41,692 bases of DNA from Fusarium oxysporum f. sp. lycopersici 4287 (lineage: Eukaryota; Ascomycota; Sordariomycetes; Hypocreales; Nectriaceae), in the NCBI RefSeq assembly GCF_000149955.1, contig NC_030988.1, positions 144,189-185,880 on the forward strand. The letters run 5' to 3'. This document shows, in pieces, positions 20,176 through 32,197 of the stretch. Position numbers and translations under genes: made by a program. The notes beneath the pieces are model-generated. The model searched no databases. It saw nothing but the letters and a program-made list of their open reading frames with translations, and was not told where the DNA came from. The first letter of the stretch is position 1. Every line of letters begins with the position of its first letter.

Positions 20176-21727
20176 TATAATGATTTAGTTGGTTCAACCC
20201 TTGATTGTCTTTTTTCAAGACACTGATGGAGAATGCGATTTATGAAGATCTTGAACAATGACAAGCTCAATTTATGGGTGTTTCAGCTTCAGAAAGGCGT
20301 CGAGTATGGAGCGATGTATCATGCGCAACCGGCTTTAAAATCAATACGAGTAGGTCAAATTAAGCAATTAGAAAAGGTGTAGGTAGACTAGATCTTCCCA
20401 ATTGTACCAATCTATTTCGCAAAGAGGACGATAAGTGGATGAGAAGCTACGACAAGGGATGATGTGGAAAGGAAAAGGTTCCTTCAACGCGAAGAGCAAT
20501 CAAACAGACTTGAAGCGGCATTGACGTCTTTTTAATTTATAGGCTTACATGAAACTTTGTATTTATAGACATCATAATGCCGGTTTATTTACAGAAACGA
20601 TATCCTATAACTAGCTGCCTAGAATAACTAAACATTCGAGTTTATTTATGCTCCCTAGTTCAGAATGCACCGAACTCGAGGCTTATGTGTTGATACGCCT
20701 GAATAGTCTATAATAAGCCACTCTTTCACCAAGCAATCATGTGCTCGCCCGTGGCTTCGTCTCTTTGGGGAGTGTCAACCGTCAGTCCTTGATGACGGTT
20801 GTTAAGGCTGCAATGACGGAAAACAAAATGAAAGGAAGATTCAAAAGAGCCCAATATATTTTTCTTGACGTGAAAAGTATCATCCAAAAGCCCGGAGCGC
20901 AGTTTCTGCTTGAACCCTTCCAGAGGAGACGGCGACCTAATAGACAAGATATCACAGGCCCAGAACGTTATTATGGTGTCTTGACGCCAACTTGCATAAC
21001 TTGAAGATTGGAACATGTGAAGAGCAAAGTATTGTAGCTATCTAGGATCAATATCAAAAGCTTGAGAGCGTTTTTCAAAGGGAACAACAACACCAACAAG
21101 GACAAAGATGCCTAGTTCATAGATAAGGTTTGTGATCCCGAGCCAATGAGAAGGATTTGGTCGGCGGTGGGAGGAAAACGACGCCAGCAAGCCAAGATTA
21201 AGTAGCTCCGAAAATTCTGCAGCAAGGTTTCAGGGGCCTTCGCGCAAATCTCCGCATTTACCGCTTGAATGGAATTGCCATGAAGCGATGCATAGTTCGT
21301 GCATGCTCATGGCTAGGGCTGGTGAGTCGTGAAGTATGCTGGGTTCTATGGCCGACTCATGTACCTGCGAGTATTTCTTGAGTGGCACCATGAGACTGAA
21401 TGCCTATTCATGTAACCAACTTCAAAACAGTGATAAATACGAGCCAAAAGGTTCTGATACGGAGATAATCTTACCCTTTTCACAGGGTGAGGCGGCCCGA
21501 AGGTTATGAATTGGAGCCCTTGTGAACCACTAATGATAAGTGGACAAAGCTGCAGGTAAACGTAACAGCAGACTTCAATCCAGTACCTTGATCCCCGTAA
21601 TAATTAACACTCTGACCCGTTCAAGTCGGTGGCATACGCCCGATTCTGGCAGTACAAAATAAGCTAAGGTGCCATTCCGAAAAGGTCTTGCCAAGGAACA
21701 TATTTTATTCTTCGTCAATCTTTGACC
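20176..21727. other. Intergenic stretch
   Basis: Opposed open frames at 20726-21016 (minus) and 20741-21004 (plus) are mutual shadows without motifs. Nothing else is supportable. The last few hundred bases are presumably the promoter of the oxidase gene. Confidence 0.45.
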
Positions 21728-23137
21728 ATGAAGTTCTATAACAATCTCTTTGCCTTGGCTTCCTGCCTATCTCCGGTATGCGTTGTAGCTATAACCAAAA
21801 ATGTCCATGTCGACGTAGCTGTTATCGGTGGTGGCTCATCCGGCATACATGCGGCAGTCAATCTCAAAGATGCAGGCGCCGCGGTTGCCGTGATTGAGAA
21901 GAAAGATCAGATCGGAGGGCATGCCGAGACATACATCAACCCCAAGACAAAGATCCCTGCCAATATTGGTGTTGTACTTTTTGAAAACACCAACACTGTG
22001 CAAAAGTACTTAGCGCGTCTTGGAGTTGCTGTAGCAAAACACAACCCCTTCAAGGCGACTCCTTCAACTAAGATGTACGACTTTACTCTGGGTGTTCCAG
22101 TCCCTGCCCAGGATGAAGCAGAGGCTGCTGCCACTAAAAAGGCCATGGCTGCAGCAATGCAGACCTATTCTCAAAATGTTCTGAGCAAATATCCCTGGAT
22201 CGACCAAGGTTATCGGGTTCCCGACCCTCTGCCCGAAGAGTTGCTTCTGCCTTTCGGACAATTTGCCCAGCAGAACAACTTCAGCGCCATTCTTCCTCTC
22301 ATCAGTCAGCTAAACTGGTACCCTGGCAACATTACCACCATTCCTACTCTTTACGGTATTAGGAAGTTTGGACCGGGGCTTTTGCAGGCTGTTTCTAGCG
22401 AATTCCTCGTCGCCGCGTCAGGGGATACTCGAAGCATCTACAAGGCTGCTTCTGCTGTGCTTGGAAATGATATCTATCTGAGTTCAGATGTCGTCAGAGT
22501 TCAGCGAAATAAGCAAGGTGTTATCGTGACCATTCGACAGAAGCGAGAGAGTTTCACCATCAAGGCGAAGAAGCTCGTGGTCGCTATTCCCCAGACGATC
22601 GAGAACATGAAGGCTTTTGATCTCTCCGAGATGGAGCGAAAGTTGTTCTCCAAATTTTCTGCTTTCGGCTATGTTGCAGGCGTTGCTGATATCCCTGGTC
22701 TCGATGTGAGCCTCCAGAACGTCGGTATCATGACTCCTGCCAAGACTCCGATGATTCCTGGAAGCAACGCCTACCTGTCTTCTGGTTCTCCGAATCAATT
22801 CCTTCTCGGAGTTGCCTTCGACAATACCGAATACACTGTAGCTGATAGTAAAAGTCTTATTCGTAAGGAGCTTACTACACTGGCGCGAGTGGGTGCTGTA
22901 TCCACCGACGCGGCGAAGAGAGTTACTTTTCCTTATATCTCCAACCATGTTCCTTACGATCTTCATGTAACCGGTGAAGACATTGCAAAAGGCTTCTATA
23001 CTGATCTTCTCGAGCTCGAGGGCTATCTCAATACTTACTGGACCGGGGCTGCCTTTGCTGGACATAACAGTGGTTTGATCTGGAAGTGGAATGACGGCAC
23101 AGTTCTGCCCGCTTTGAAGAAGGACCTTGGAATTTGA
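21728..23137 (+). CDS. Secreted FAD-dependent oxidoreductase, amine-oxidase superfamily
   Basis: Single exon of 469 residues; ATG at 21728 (an upstream in-frame TTG at 21722 is rejected). Residues 1-21 form a signal peptide. A Rossmann FAD-binding fold follows directly: DVAVIGGGSSGIHAAVNL with GxGxxG at 34-39, an acidic residue at 57 for the ribose, then QIGGHAETY. The C-terminus (WTGAAFAGHNSGLIW) fits the closing FAD-contact region. Length and layout match fungal flavin amine-oxidase-like proteins, many of which are annotated as beta-cyclopiazonate dehydrogenase-like. That name is by resemblance only; there are no neighbouring biosynthetic genes to support that pathway. The substrate is unknown, and the protein likely acts in the secretory route or outside the cell. 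Codon use is balanced and the frame clean. Confidence 0.85.
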   Translation: MKFYNNLFALASCLSPVCVVAITKNVHVDVAVIGGGSSGIHAAVNLKDAGAAVAVIEKKDQIGGHAETYINPKTKIPANIGVVLFENTNTVQKYLARLGVAVAKHNPFKATPSTKMYDFTLGVPVPAQDEAEAAATKKAMAAAMQTYSQNVLSKYPWIDQGYRVPDPLPEELLLPFGQFAQQNNFSAILPLISQLNWYPGNITTIPTLYGIRKFGPGLLQAVSSEFLVAASGDTRSIYKAASAVLGNDIYLSSDVVRVQRNKQGVIVTIRQKRESFTIKAKKLVVAIPQTIENMKAFDLSEMERKLFSKFSAFGYVAGVADIPGLDVSLQNVGIMTPAKTPMIPGSNAYLSSGSPNQFLLGVAFDNTEYTVADSKSLIRKELTTLARVGAVSTDAAKRVTFPYISNHVPYDLHVTGEDIAKGFYTDLLELEGYLNTYWTGAAFAGHNSGLIWKWNDGTVLPALKKDLGI

Positions 23138-23409
23138 ACCATCCTCTGTGTTCAGAAGCTGTGTATGCGATAGTGGGTGGTTTGGTGGTGTCACTCCGAG
23201 TTCGATACTTTGATACGAATGTATGAGTCTGGAGCAGCATACCTCAAAGGTTCTATGCTGAGTCTACGTTAGGATCTGGCCGGTAATTCATGTGCCACGC
23301 TTGATATGATCTGGAGTGTGACTTTGAAACATCTATCACGTATCCGCTCTCTTCTCTCAATCCCTGAGCCACCAGTACCTGATAGCCTAACGCCGACAAG
23401 TTGCTCCCC

Positions 23410-24150
23410 TACAAACAACCTGAGGTACATAAATTTGTCCCTGCTTCACCTAACCCAACCAAGTAGAAGAGATAAGCATGCTCGAGGCGAAGTGAGAGGA
23501 AGAGGGGCTCCTGTGTAAGATTAAAACAAGAATTTGAGAAGGCCTCTACTGGAAGAAAAGGTCCTTCAATAACGGCATACAGGATGGCGGCTATTTGTTC
23601 CGGGGAGTGCTGGAGCTTCAATGAATTTTTATTGCTGTCTCTTAGATCGCTATTGCGAGCTGAGTCATACATAGCCTGTCGCACAAAATCGATCCACTGC
23701 CTGTTGACCGGCCTCGAAAGCAACAAACACTCCATAATCTTAGCCAAGAATGCAATAAGCGTCGCATTGTCACTCAAGTATCTCAAGAATGCTTTCATAC
23801 CATGCCTTAACTATGAGACTAAGGCCATATTCCAAAGCAAGCATCAGTCATTGGGGTCAGATAACAATGCCTGGGCCAAGAGCGGCATCAGCATCCTTAA
23901 AGCAATTGTTCAGCATCTATCTACAGAGGCATCGGTATCCGCTCGTTTTTTAGACCATGTCAAAAGCATTCGCTCCACGGGACTCTCCCTGGTGCGATGC
24001 GATGGCTTGTGCAGCTCGCAACATAGTGCAGAGAAAACCGGGCAAGACAATGTTTTTAGATTGGAAGCTTCCCGGACGGTGCGTAACAGCCTTCAAGGCA
24101 TCAAGATGGTAAGTTATCTTCGCCACGGTACATGAAGGCAAGCTCACTTT
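23410..24150 (-). pseudogene. Decayed minus-strand gene of unknown family
   Basis: Read leftward, the frame of 23798-23409 gives helix-rich protein-like sequence (LSDNATLIAFLAKIMECLLL, HSPEQIAAILYAVIEG). The same frame continues upstream to about 24040 with only three stops between coding-looking pieces. Each stop (TGA, TGA, TAG) is one C-to-T step from CGA or CAG, as expected from cytosine deamination or mild RIP. The helical pattern and the peQiAailyAviEG segment loosely recall C-terminal halves of TetR-like regulators, but this is weak. I call it a relic of unknown function. The opposite-strand frame at 23584-24135 is taken as its shadow. Confidence 0.3.
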
Positions 24151-25239
24151 GCCACCAGGTGGATGGTAAAATGTGGATCCTGCCGAACCTATCAGGATAT
24201 GGCGACTTCAAGGGAGGTTTCAAAGTATATGGTTTATGATTTCAACTCTGTCATCACAGGGTACCTAGTCAAAGACCGGTGGACGAGTCACAAGCTTGCG
24301 TAATGAAACCTCGTCCTTTCCGTCGATAAAGGTGAATATCGGGTGGCATATCTACGATTCACCTTCAAAATAACGAAACTCCTAGGTTAAAGTTCAGAGT
24401 TGTCCCTCTTCGCGCTACTTTGACCTTGCCAAACTGTCACTAGGAGAAGTGCAATAGTGAGCCTAGGGTATGGAAGGAAATTTTGACTAGCATATGAGAT
24501 ATGAGCTCTTCATACGCCCAAACACTCCTTGCCGTAGCCACCAGTTATGTAATCAACTGCTTTTCTGGATGTGACGGATAACCAGCAGCACAACACGACA
24601 TCTGCTAAGTATAATCTGCGCTTCGGAAAGGCCTCTTCATTGTGAGGAGTGATGCCATCTTGCAATAAATTTCCATCGACCTATCCACTCGGTGGCCAGT
24701 GTATACAAACTGATCTTGATGAGTCATTAGAAGTGACTGAGTACATAGCATCCCTGATTCAACATATATCCCCGGGGGAAACGGATGATGAACTTGCGTT
24801 AAAATGCTGAAAGTCTAACATTCAGCCCTTCGTTCAACAGATTATGCGAGCGAATAGAGCACTTAATCAATTAACGTTGAATTATCTTGAAATCAAGAAT
24901 TGATACTTTGGTTAATGCCTTGCCTACTCGCTCACGTATGGACAGGGGTATGTAATTTTATCAAGACAGTAGTGTTCGAACTCGGCTACTAGCGCGTGAA
25001 AACTGTTAGTCGTCAATCGAAAAAGTTACACCATGGAGTAATTTATCTTCCAGCCAGGCTTGTGACTTCTAAGATATCTAGCCATGCACCACTTTAACTA
25101 CAAGCCCCAGGATTACACAACCTCTGAAGCAAACCTGATAATGTAACGCCTTGTATGCAATACCTGACAATTCCCTAAGATATATAGATAAATCAACTCA
25201 GATGATAATATAAACACACGAAGACTACATAATAGTAGT
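24151..25239. other. Intergenic stretch
   Basis: AT-rich and without open frames of note. No RNA gene or repeat was recognised. Confidence 0.45.
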
Positions 25240-26664
25240 CTATAGCCCTGTAAAGGTCGCGTTAAGGCAATATCTATCCTGCGCTAGAGCAAGATATCTT
25301 TTCAAGAGGTCTGTATCCCCTAGGCCTCCTTGATGCTCATACTGGAAGTGGGCGGCTAGAGCATCTCCCTGCACTACGACAGCTGAAAAATTAATGTTAA
25401 TTAATTAAGTAAGATGTAAAAACTCGGCTGGGGCCTAACTTACAGCGTCGCAACATCTTGGGAAGATCAAGAACAATCATATCCTCATCGCCTCGACCCT
25501 TAGGCCAGTGCTCGGGATCGGTATCCAGGATGTCGTCGGCATAGATGCACATGAAATTAATCCTAATGCGGTCTCCGTACATGGTCCACGGCTTTTCGAA
25601 CTTGTATAGATCTAACGCATTATTCTCAATATTCTCGAGTAATGAATAATGCATCTGAGCAGCAATAGACCATGCCTGGTAGCTCGAACCCCAGACCTCA
25701 TACTTGAGCTTGTTAATGGGAGTTTGGTATATCATCGTATCATCTTGCACTCTAAGCCACCTGTGTTGCGGCCACGCTGGTGGAGGCTTCTCAATGTCCA
25801 AGGTGAAGTTTTTCGGGCCATCCCAGAAGCCATGTCGGGAGGGTTTCCAATAGTCGGCGCCGTAGGTAACGTGGCTTGGCTGTTCGGACTCGGGGAAGTA
25901 TGGGTGCAGTGCACCTATTCGGAAGTGCATGAAGCCTAATGGAGGATTGTTGATGATATTACCAGAGACAACGAAGTCTTCCGGATAGTCGATTTTTCGG
26001 GTAACAAGGTTAGGGATAGCATTATCATCAATCCAGAGCTAAAGAAGAATGGATTAGTATGTATTGCAATACAGGTAGCAGGTAATCCTCCGCGTAAGCC
26101 AGAACAGAGCCAACGCAAACATACAATATCGTCGTCAATCTTGACATAGTACTTGCCACGCTCCAGGAGCTGCCAAGCCTTATAATATGTATATGTTGAT
26201 AAGGGCTTCTCGGGGATAATCTTTTTGTATTTCTCCGGGTTACTGGCAATTATTTCGTCGAGGTAATCGAGGTCTCCCTCGTTTTGGGTGTTGGCAACCC
26301 AGAGGACTTCGTCGAGCCAACCTCCATTATCGACCAAGTTTCGCTGCATAAAACCCATTAGCAATCATGGCCCCAGTTAGGGCCTTGTTCAGGTACTGAC
26401 CTCTAAATAGCATCGCATGCTTGATACCCTGCTCTTGCGACCGTAAAAGACGAATCCGCTAACAATCACACCTTCGGGCTTAACAAGCGGTTTCAGTGGG
26501 GGTGCTTTGGTCAAGCCCATGACCTCGGTGCCTTTCCATGGAATGGATAAAGAAGGACAAGTTTGGAATCGAAGTAGGAATCCGGCCAAAGTGAGAAAAC
26601 AGGTGGCGGCGATGGCAATTTGCAGCGGCTTGTGGCGAATCATGAACGGCCGATAGAATCCCAT
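25240..26664 (-). CDS. Type II membrane glycosyltransferase-like protein (DxD motif)
   Basis: Four exons on the minus strand: 26664-26401, 26343-26125, 26038-25444 and 25382-25240, giving 406 residues. Introns are 57, 86 and 61 bp and start GTCAGT, GTATGT and GTAAGT. A short basic cytoplasmic tail (FMIRHK) precedes one membrane span (about residues 15-32), the layout of a Golgi type II enzyme. Residues 155-161 read VKIDDDI, a DxD-type metal/nucleotide-sugar site preceded by a hydrophobic strand. Downstream segments (WIDDNAIP, GNIINNPPLGF, WGSSYQAWSI, VVVQGDAL) fit, from memory, a conserved fungal family of uncharacterised transferase-like proteins. The reading joins cleanly across all three introns. 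The acceptor is unknown. Assignment as a glycosyltransferase is inference from topology and the DDD motif. Confidence 0.75.
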
Positions 26665-28393
26665 CTTGAACCGTGGTGATGTGGAGGAAAGTTGGTGAGT
26701 AAATTACATACAGCAGGGGGCTCAATGTGGCACTACAATATCTTTAATTTGACAGCCTGTCGGTTTTTGGAGATTATTTTCTCAGGACACTCTGGTTTTG
26801 TCTCCTATATCCTAATTGGCGAGTTTTCATGAGCCATTTTCCCCAGCTTTCTGATTGGGGCAACGGCGCGATTGTTTGGAAGGAAGATTGTGTTAGACAG
26901 GTTTGTTTGGGTACTGGGTTGCCCCTATTAGCTGAAAGAGCTAAATTGAATTTGACTATGTCCTATAAAAGGCCAATTCTCATCCATATGGGATTATCTC
27001 TCGCCCAGAGTCGAGCACTAGATCTTATAAGCTGACAAATTAATATGTCCTACCCTAGAGCGATACAATCGGACCACTCCGCGCGTTAGCGTTTCGGGCT
27101 AGGAAGATACATGCTAGGCCGATCCGGCTTGAACTTCAGCAATGGCAGCATGGGGAAGATTAGAATGAAACGCAGTGTGAACCAGGGTTGCTACGTGCAG
27201 TGGTGGAGGTGTACGTGGTGGAACCATGATCAGGGAGAGCGAGAGCAGGAAGGACAGCCACATCATTCGCGATAGAGCACAACACATCTCCCTATATCCC
27301 TTCTGTCCTCCGGTAAAAGTCCATTATTCTTTTCGAAACCGCTCTGACCTTGTTGGGCTCATCTTAGCCAACTTTTCCTCGGATTCCCAAGTGGAGTCTT
27401 CCGCCATGTATCCGACCTATCTATGGTTATATTTCTGTGAGCCACCCTGCGTCTTCTCGGTATAACGCAAGAGCTAGTTATAGCGGGCGTATTCAGGTTA
27501 ACATCATCAGCTAGACTGAGATCTTGAGGAGCATCTCGTTGCTGAGTAATCGTTAATGGGATTACATTAGTCACTATTGACTTATGTAAGGGGCTGAAAT
27601 TACAGTCCCGGCCGAAATCAGAGGCCGCCCCAGCTTTCTACAGAAAGTTTCTGAGCCCAGACCTTGCTGTGGCTAGTGTGGCTGTTAAAGTGCGTAGCGC
27701 GGAACGCCAAATGTGACCTTGCGCTAGAATGCTGATGACCTATTTCGGTCGCGTGTCGTCATTTCACCAGCGGCTGATTATGGATTTACCTTGACAACTG
27801 TCATCTTTCATTAAATCCTTCCCATCCAGAATAAGACCTGGTCGCTGACCCAAACTGGCGCCCCAACTGAGGCATTGTACTGTAACAGCTGATTACAGCT
27901 AGCCAGAGCGTTCCATTTGGACTATGCAGGCTCATAGCCTTCGATCTTTCTGTCCCTCCCATGACATCTCCTTCTTTCTAAAAATTGCTAATAGCAGTTC
28001 CACTTCCTATTAATGACCTTGCTTTTCATAGTAGCGCCTTTATCGATAAGCAATCGATAAGATAGATCGCTATCCACGATTAGGCGAGCGCATATTTTTT
28101 ACGATAGACGCGTCACTCTAGAAGGCTCCTTCGCTCTAAACTTATCCAACCTCCCCGTAGAACCTAGAATTGTAGTTGTATTGAAATGCCTTTCTTGTGC
28201 TCACCGACGATCTAAAGCTCCTGGCGGGTCAACGTAACTAACTACCTGCGATGGCTTCTGCAGCGTTGCTGATTGGCTTAAGTCACGTGTACTATGTATG
28301 GTAGGAGGATTGAGCCCCATCAACCCCGCATGATGGTCAGACCGTTATTGCTATCGTCAACGAACTTGAGAGCGAATACAGTGATCGAATTCA
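26665..28393. other. Intergenic stretch upstream of the NLR gene
   Basis: No supportable gene; small frames at 26829-27035 and 27226-27465 have no motif. It contains one copy of a dispersed repeat at 27601-27684, listed separately. Confidence 0.45.
27601..27684 (-). repeat. Dispersed repeat, copy B (inverted relative to 31921-32004)
   Basis: Its reverse complement matches 31921-32004 at roughly 80% by eye. The strongest block is GGCGGCCTCTGATTTCGG followed by YGGGACTGTA. Similarity stops just beyond TA-CAGTCCC on one side and CAGCCACA on the other, so this may be the end of a transposon or MITE. Confidence 0.6.
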
Positions 28394-31300
28394 ATGGCGG
28401 AAGCGCTCGGCGTCGCGTCCAGCGTCATTGCTGTGGTTGAGTTGTCTGTCAAGGTGCTTTCCTTGTGTTTGCAATACTCTCGAGAGGTAAAGAACGCCAA
28501 GGATGACATCGAAAGGCTCCGCAAAGAAGTTGCTACCTTTAAGGCCACTGCCGATGAACTCAAGGCTCTCCTCGAAACGCCTCATGGGAAGGAGCTGAAA
28601 ACATCTCAACAGTTAGTTTCTGTGATCGAAGATGGCCACTCAACGCTGGGAAAGGTTGAACAACGGCTCCGACCTTCGACTGGTCGAAAGGCAATGAGCC
28701 GTTTTGGTATGCGTGCGCTCAAATGGCCATTTGAAAGTAAAGATGTTGAGGGAACGATACACAATCTTGAGCGTTGCAGAGGGAATATCTCATTGGCATT
28801 GAATATCGATCAGACGTAAGTGAAGTAATTCGGGAAACGATGGCTGAGCTGATGCGGATCCGATCTAGCGTAATCCTCCAGAACGTCGATGACCGAACGA
28901 CCCTTCATCAACTGCCGATCGCACACGGTGCCTCTTTCGATTCTAAGGCCGATGAGCATAACCCGACATGCTTGCCTAACACTCGTGAGGAGCTGCTCAA
29001 AGAAATAGACCGCTGGATTGACGACCCCAAGTCGAAGACGACCTTCTGGCTAAATGGCATGGCGGGGATGGGAAAGTCGACCATCGCACGGACCCTTGCA
29101 CATTCGCGATCTAAGCGGGGTGACCTCGGTGCCAGCTTCTTCATCAAGAGAGGAGAGATAGACAGAGGCAACCTGAACAAACTGATGTCGACTCTAGCCC
29201 ACCAACTGGCCTTCAGCATACCAGGAGTTGCATTCTTCATCAAGAAAGCTCTTGACGCTAACCCAGCCATTGTGGGAAAGTCCGTGAAAGAGCAGTTCGA
29301 AAAGCTCATCCAGGGACCGCTATCTGAGGTAGCGGCAACGCCGATAGCCCCGTCGTCAGTCGTGATGGTGATCGACGCGTTGGACGAGTGTGACCAAGAG
29401 GCTGACATCAGGTTGCTGATAAACATTTTCTCGCAAGCAAAAACTCTCCGCCCTCATCTCCGGGTATTCTTGACGAGCAGGCCAGAGCTTCCGATTCGAC
29501 TGGGGTTCAACGAGGTTCAAGGTTCCTACCAAGACTTAGTTCTACACGACATCCCAACGCAAATTGTCGAGCACGACATAATTGTCTTTTTGAACGATGA
29601 GTTCAAGAAAATCCGGCATAATTTCAACATGACTGTGGGCGATGAAAGGAAGCTGCCGCCGGATTGGCCAGGTCGCCCGACAGTACAAAGTCTCGCGCAG
29701 ATGGCTGTACCGCTCTTTATCTTTGCAGCGACTGTTTGTCGGTTTGTCGGTGATTCTCGACGTAGAAGCCCTCGAACACGATTGCAAATGGTCTTGAATC
29801 ATGGGAGTAGAAGTCACGAGTCCCAACTCGAGCAAACCTACACACCGATACTACGCTCACAAATCACCGAACTGCCAAAAGAAGAGAGAGAGGAGGTCAT
29901 CAAAGACTTTAAAGTGGTTGTTGGCAGTATCGTTACCCTTGCGAGTGCTCTATCTGTAACAGCACTATCACGATTGATTGATGTCCTCCCTGAAGTTGTG
30001 GATGAAAGATTAGATGCACTGCATTCGGTGTTGAGTATCCCGCCCGAACGAACAATGCCTGTGCGGCTGCTGCACCTGTCATTTCGAGACTATCTTGTGG
30101 ATCCTGGAAACCGAGAGACGGTGGAGTTCTGGGTGGATGAGAAAGTCACCCACCGAAACCTGGCAAAACACTGTTTGCGCGTCATGCATAGCGCCCTACA
30201 AGAGAACATTTGCGGCCTATCTTTCCCAGGGACGCGCCGATCTGCAGTGGATAGTTCAGAGCTGGAGGAACGCATACCCCCACAGCTCCAATATGCTTGC
30301 CTGAGCTGGGCTTATCACCATATGGAAGGTGATCCCCAGTCAAACGATAACAATGAAGTTCACGATTTCCTGACGACACACTTCCTGCATTGGGTGGAAT
30401 CACTAAGCTTGATGAGCCGAGTCAAAGAATGTCTCGACTCACTTAGGTCACTGGCAAGATGGCTGGAGGTATGCTCTTTGTATGCTGGATCTTGAACCCT
30501 GCTGACTCATGTTAGAAACAAGAAGATTCAAGCCTATCGATTTTTGTAGCCGACGCAGTGCGATTCCTTCAAGCTAATTTTTCCGTGGTTGCCGAAGCAC
30601 CGCTGCAGGCTTATTCTTGTCTGGTTTTCGCACCAGGGAAGAGTGTTGTGAGAAAGACATTTGAGCAAGCTATTCCAAGATGGATAAGCAATCTGCCCAA
30701 GGTTCAAGAAAGTTGGGACGCATGCTTGTTGACTCTAGAGGGACATAGCGACTGGATCAGTTCGGTGGTGTTCTCACACGACTCGAAAAAGCTAGCATCG
30801 GCCTCGGGCGATAAGACGATACGGATCTGGAACGCAGAGACGGGCGAGTGCGAGCGAGTGCTAGAGGGTCATAGCGAGAGGGTCAGGTCGGTGGCATTCT
30901 CGCATAACTCGAAAAGGGTGGCATCGGCCTCGGATGACAAGACAATACGGATCTGGAGTGTAGAGACGGGCGTATGTGAACGAGTGCTAGAAGGTCATAG
31001 CGACTGGGTTATCTCGGTGGCGTTCTCGTACGACTCGAAAAAGCTAGCATCGGGCTCGGATGATAAGACGATACGGATCTGGAGTGTAGAGACGGGCGAA
31101 TGCGAGCGAGTGCTAGAGGGCCATAGCGACTGGGTCAGTTCGGTGGTGTTCTCGCACGACTCGAAAAAGGTAGCATCGGCCTCTTGGGATAAGACGATAC
31201 GGATTTGGAACGCAGAGACGGGCGAGTGCGAAGAAATCGTTCCATCAGATTGCTATGCCGACGTTCTATCCTTTACACCTGACGAGCGTGGCATTGTCAC

Positions 31301-31568
31301 AGATCGTGGTGTATTTGCTCTGACAGGTGGATCACAATCTTACGCAGGGTCTGCTATGCTGCGGCAATCTTCGGAGGCCCCGATACTCGCCTGTACAAAC
31401 GGCACCTGGATCACGGCGGCAGGGGAAGACTTACTCTGGCTGCCTCCTGAATGTCGCAATGGAAAAGTAGCTGTTTCGGGAAGCACAGTTGTCGTAGGTT
31501 GCCAATCAGGAAAAGTCTTGGTGTTGGGGATATCTGTGGTAGAGGTGGAGCAGTGGACGGATGCATAA
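28394..31568 (+). CDS. NLR-type STAND protein: HeLo-like N-terminus, NACHT, highly conserved WD40 repeats
   Basis: Three exons (28394-28815, 28869-30468, 30516-31568) give 1024 residues; introns are 53 and 47 bp. Residues 1-140 (MAEALGVASSVIAVVELSVK) match the fungal STAND N-terminal family known as Helo_like_N. A NACHT NTPase follows: Walker A GMAGMGKST (204-212), Walker B VVMVIDALDE (305-314), then FLTSRPE. Residues 748-915 are four 42-residue WD40 repeats (LEGHSDW...DKTIRIW) that differ at few positions. A degenerate propeller continuation follows to the stop. By analogy with Podospora HET-E/HET-D, it would sense a nonself or modified host ligand through the WD40 surface and oligomerise through NACHT to trigger incompatibility or cell death. 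The domains are clear; the role is inference. Confidence 0.92.
30735..31238 (+). repeat. Four 126-bp near-identical WD40-coding tandem repeats
   Basis: Units begin at 30735, 30861, 30987 and 31113 with a period of exactly 126 bp (42 codons). Each encodes LEGHS...FS.(D/N)SK...AS.S..DKTIRIW. Codon-level identity is very high and differences fall at a limited set of positions, the pattern of repeats kept alike by recombination with a few selected variable sites. Confidence 0.95.
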
Positions 31569-31920
31569 CTACTGAGAAGATAAGGGCATCCTGAATTGCA
31601 ATCGACCCTTGGAAGCGGTTCCATCATGTAAAAGCAGAGATCATGAAGCAAACCAATGCTTATTGGCCTGGCTATCTGGCTATTGACTCTGGCTACCGAC
31701 TCTGGCGTCTGTTGCTGCAGGATGATGAAGTTGTGCTTTCTGTCGTCTGTTGTCAGCATAGCGATGCGAACGAGTATGCTGGGTTAAGAGATGGGCTCAT
31801 TCAGGACGCCCGGCTTGCGGTCATAAACGGTCATGTTTAAATGACTATAAACTGATAATGGCCGCCACTACGAGGTGGGGCATGCCATGACAGTATCAAC
31901 ATAACCTAGATGCACTGGAT
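31569..31920. other. Intergenic stretch between the NLR and repeat copy A
   Basis: No supportable gene; a 65-codon frame at 31643-31840 has no motif. Confidence 0.4.
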
Positions 31921-32004
31921 CCAGCCACAATAGCCACAGATGATCCGTGCTCAAAAACTGTTTATAGAAAGCCAGGGCGGCCTCTGATTTCGGCTGGGAC
32001 TGTA
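31921..32004 (+). repeat. Dispersed repeat, copy A
   Basis: Matches the reverse complement of 27601-27684. It lies in the presumed 5' region of the LINE, 194 bp before ORF1. It is followed by a small tandem ATTCCATCGCG pair at about 32003-32024. Confidence 0.6.
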
Positions 32005-32197
32005 TTCCATCGCGATTCCATCGCGATGGGAATCTAAGACCCGGTTCATTACTGTATATTCGGGGGAACTCATATGGATTCCACTTGAGGCCGCCACGAG
32101 AAAAAACGATCTTCTTTTTAAAATAACTTTTATTTATCCTATTTATCACTTTCAAAAATCCTGAGGACTGCCTGGCGGAGATTCAGGCCCTTGGTGG

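Noticed and set aside
22484..23194. Minus-strand 236-codon frame
   Set aside because: Antisense to the FAD oxidoreductase, whose plus frame has a signal peptide and FAD motifs.
23584..24135. Plus-strand 183-codon frame with ATG
   Set aside because: Ser/Leu-rich with no motif. The minus strand in the same codon register looks more like protein, so this is probably a shadow of a decayed gene, though not disproved.
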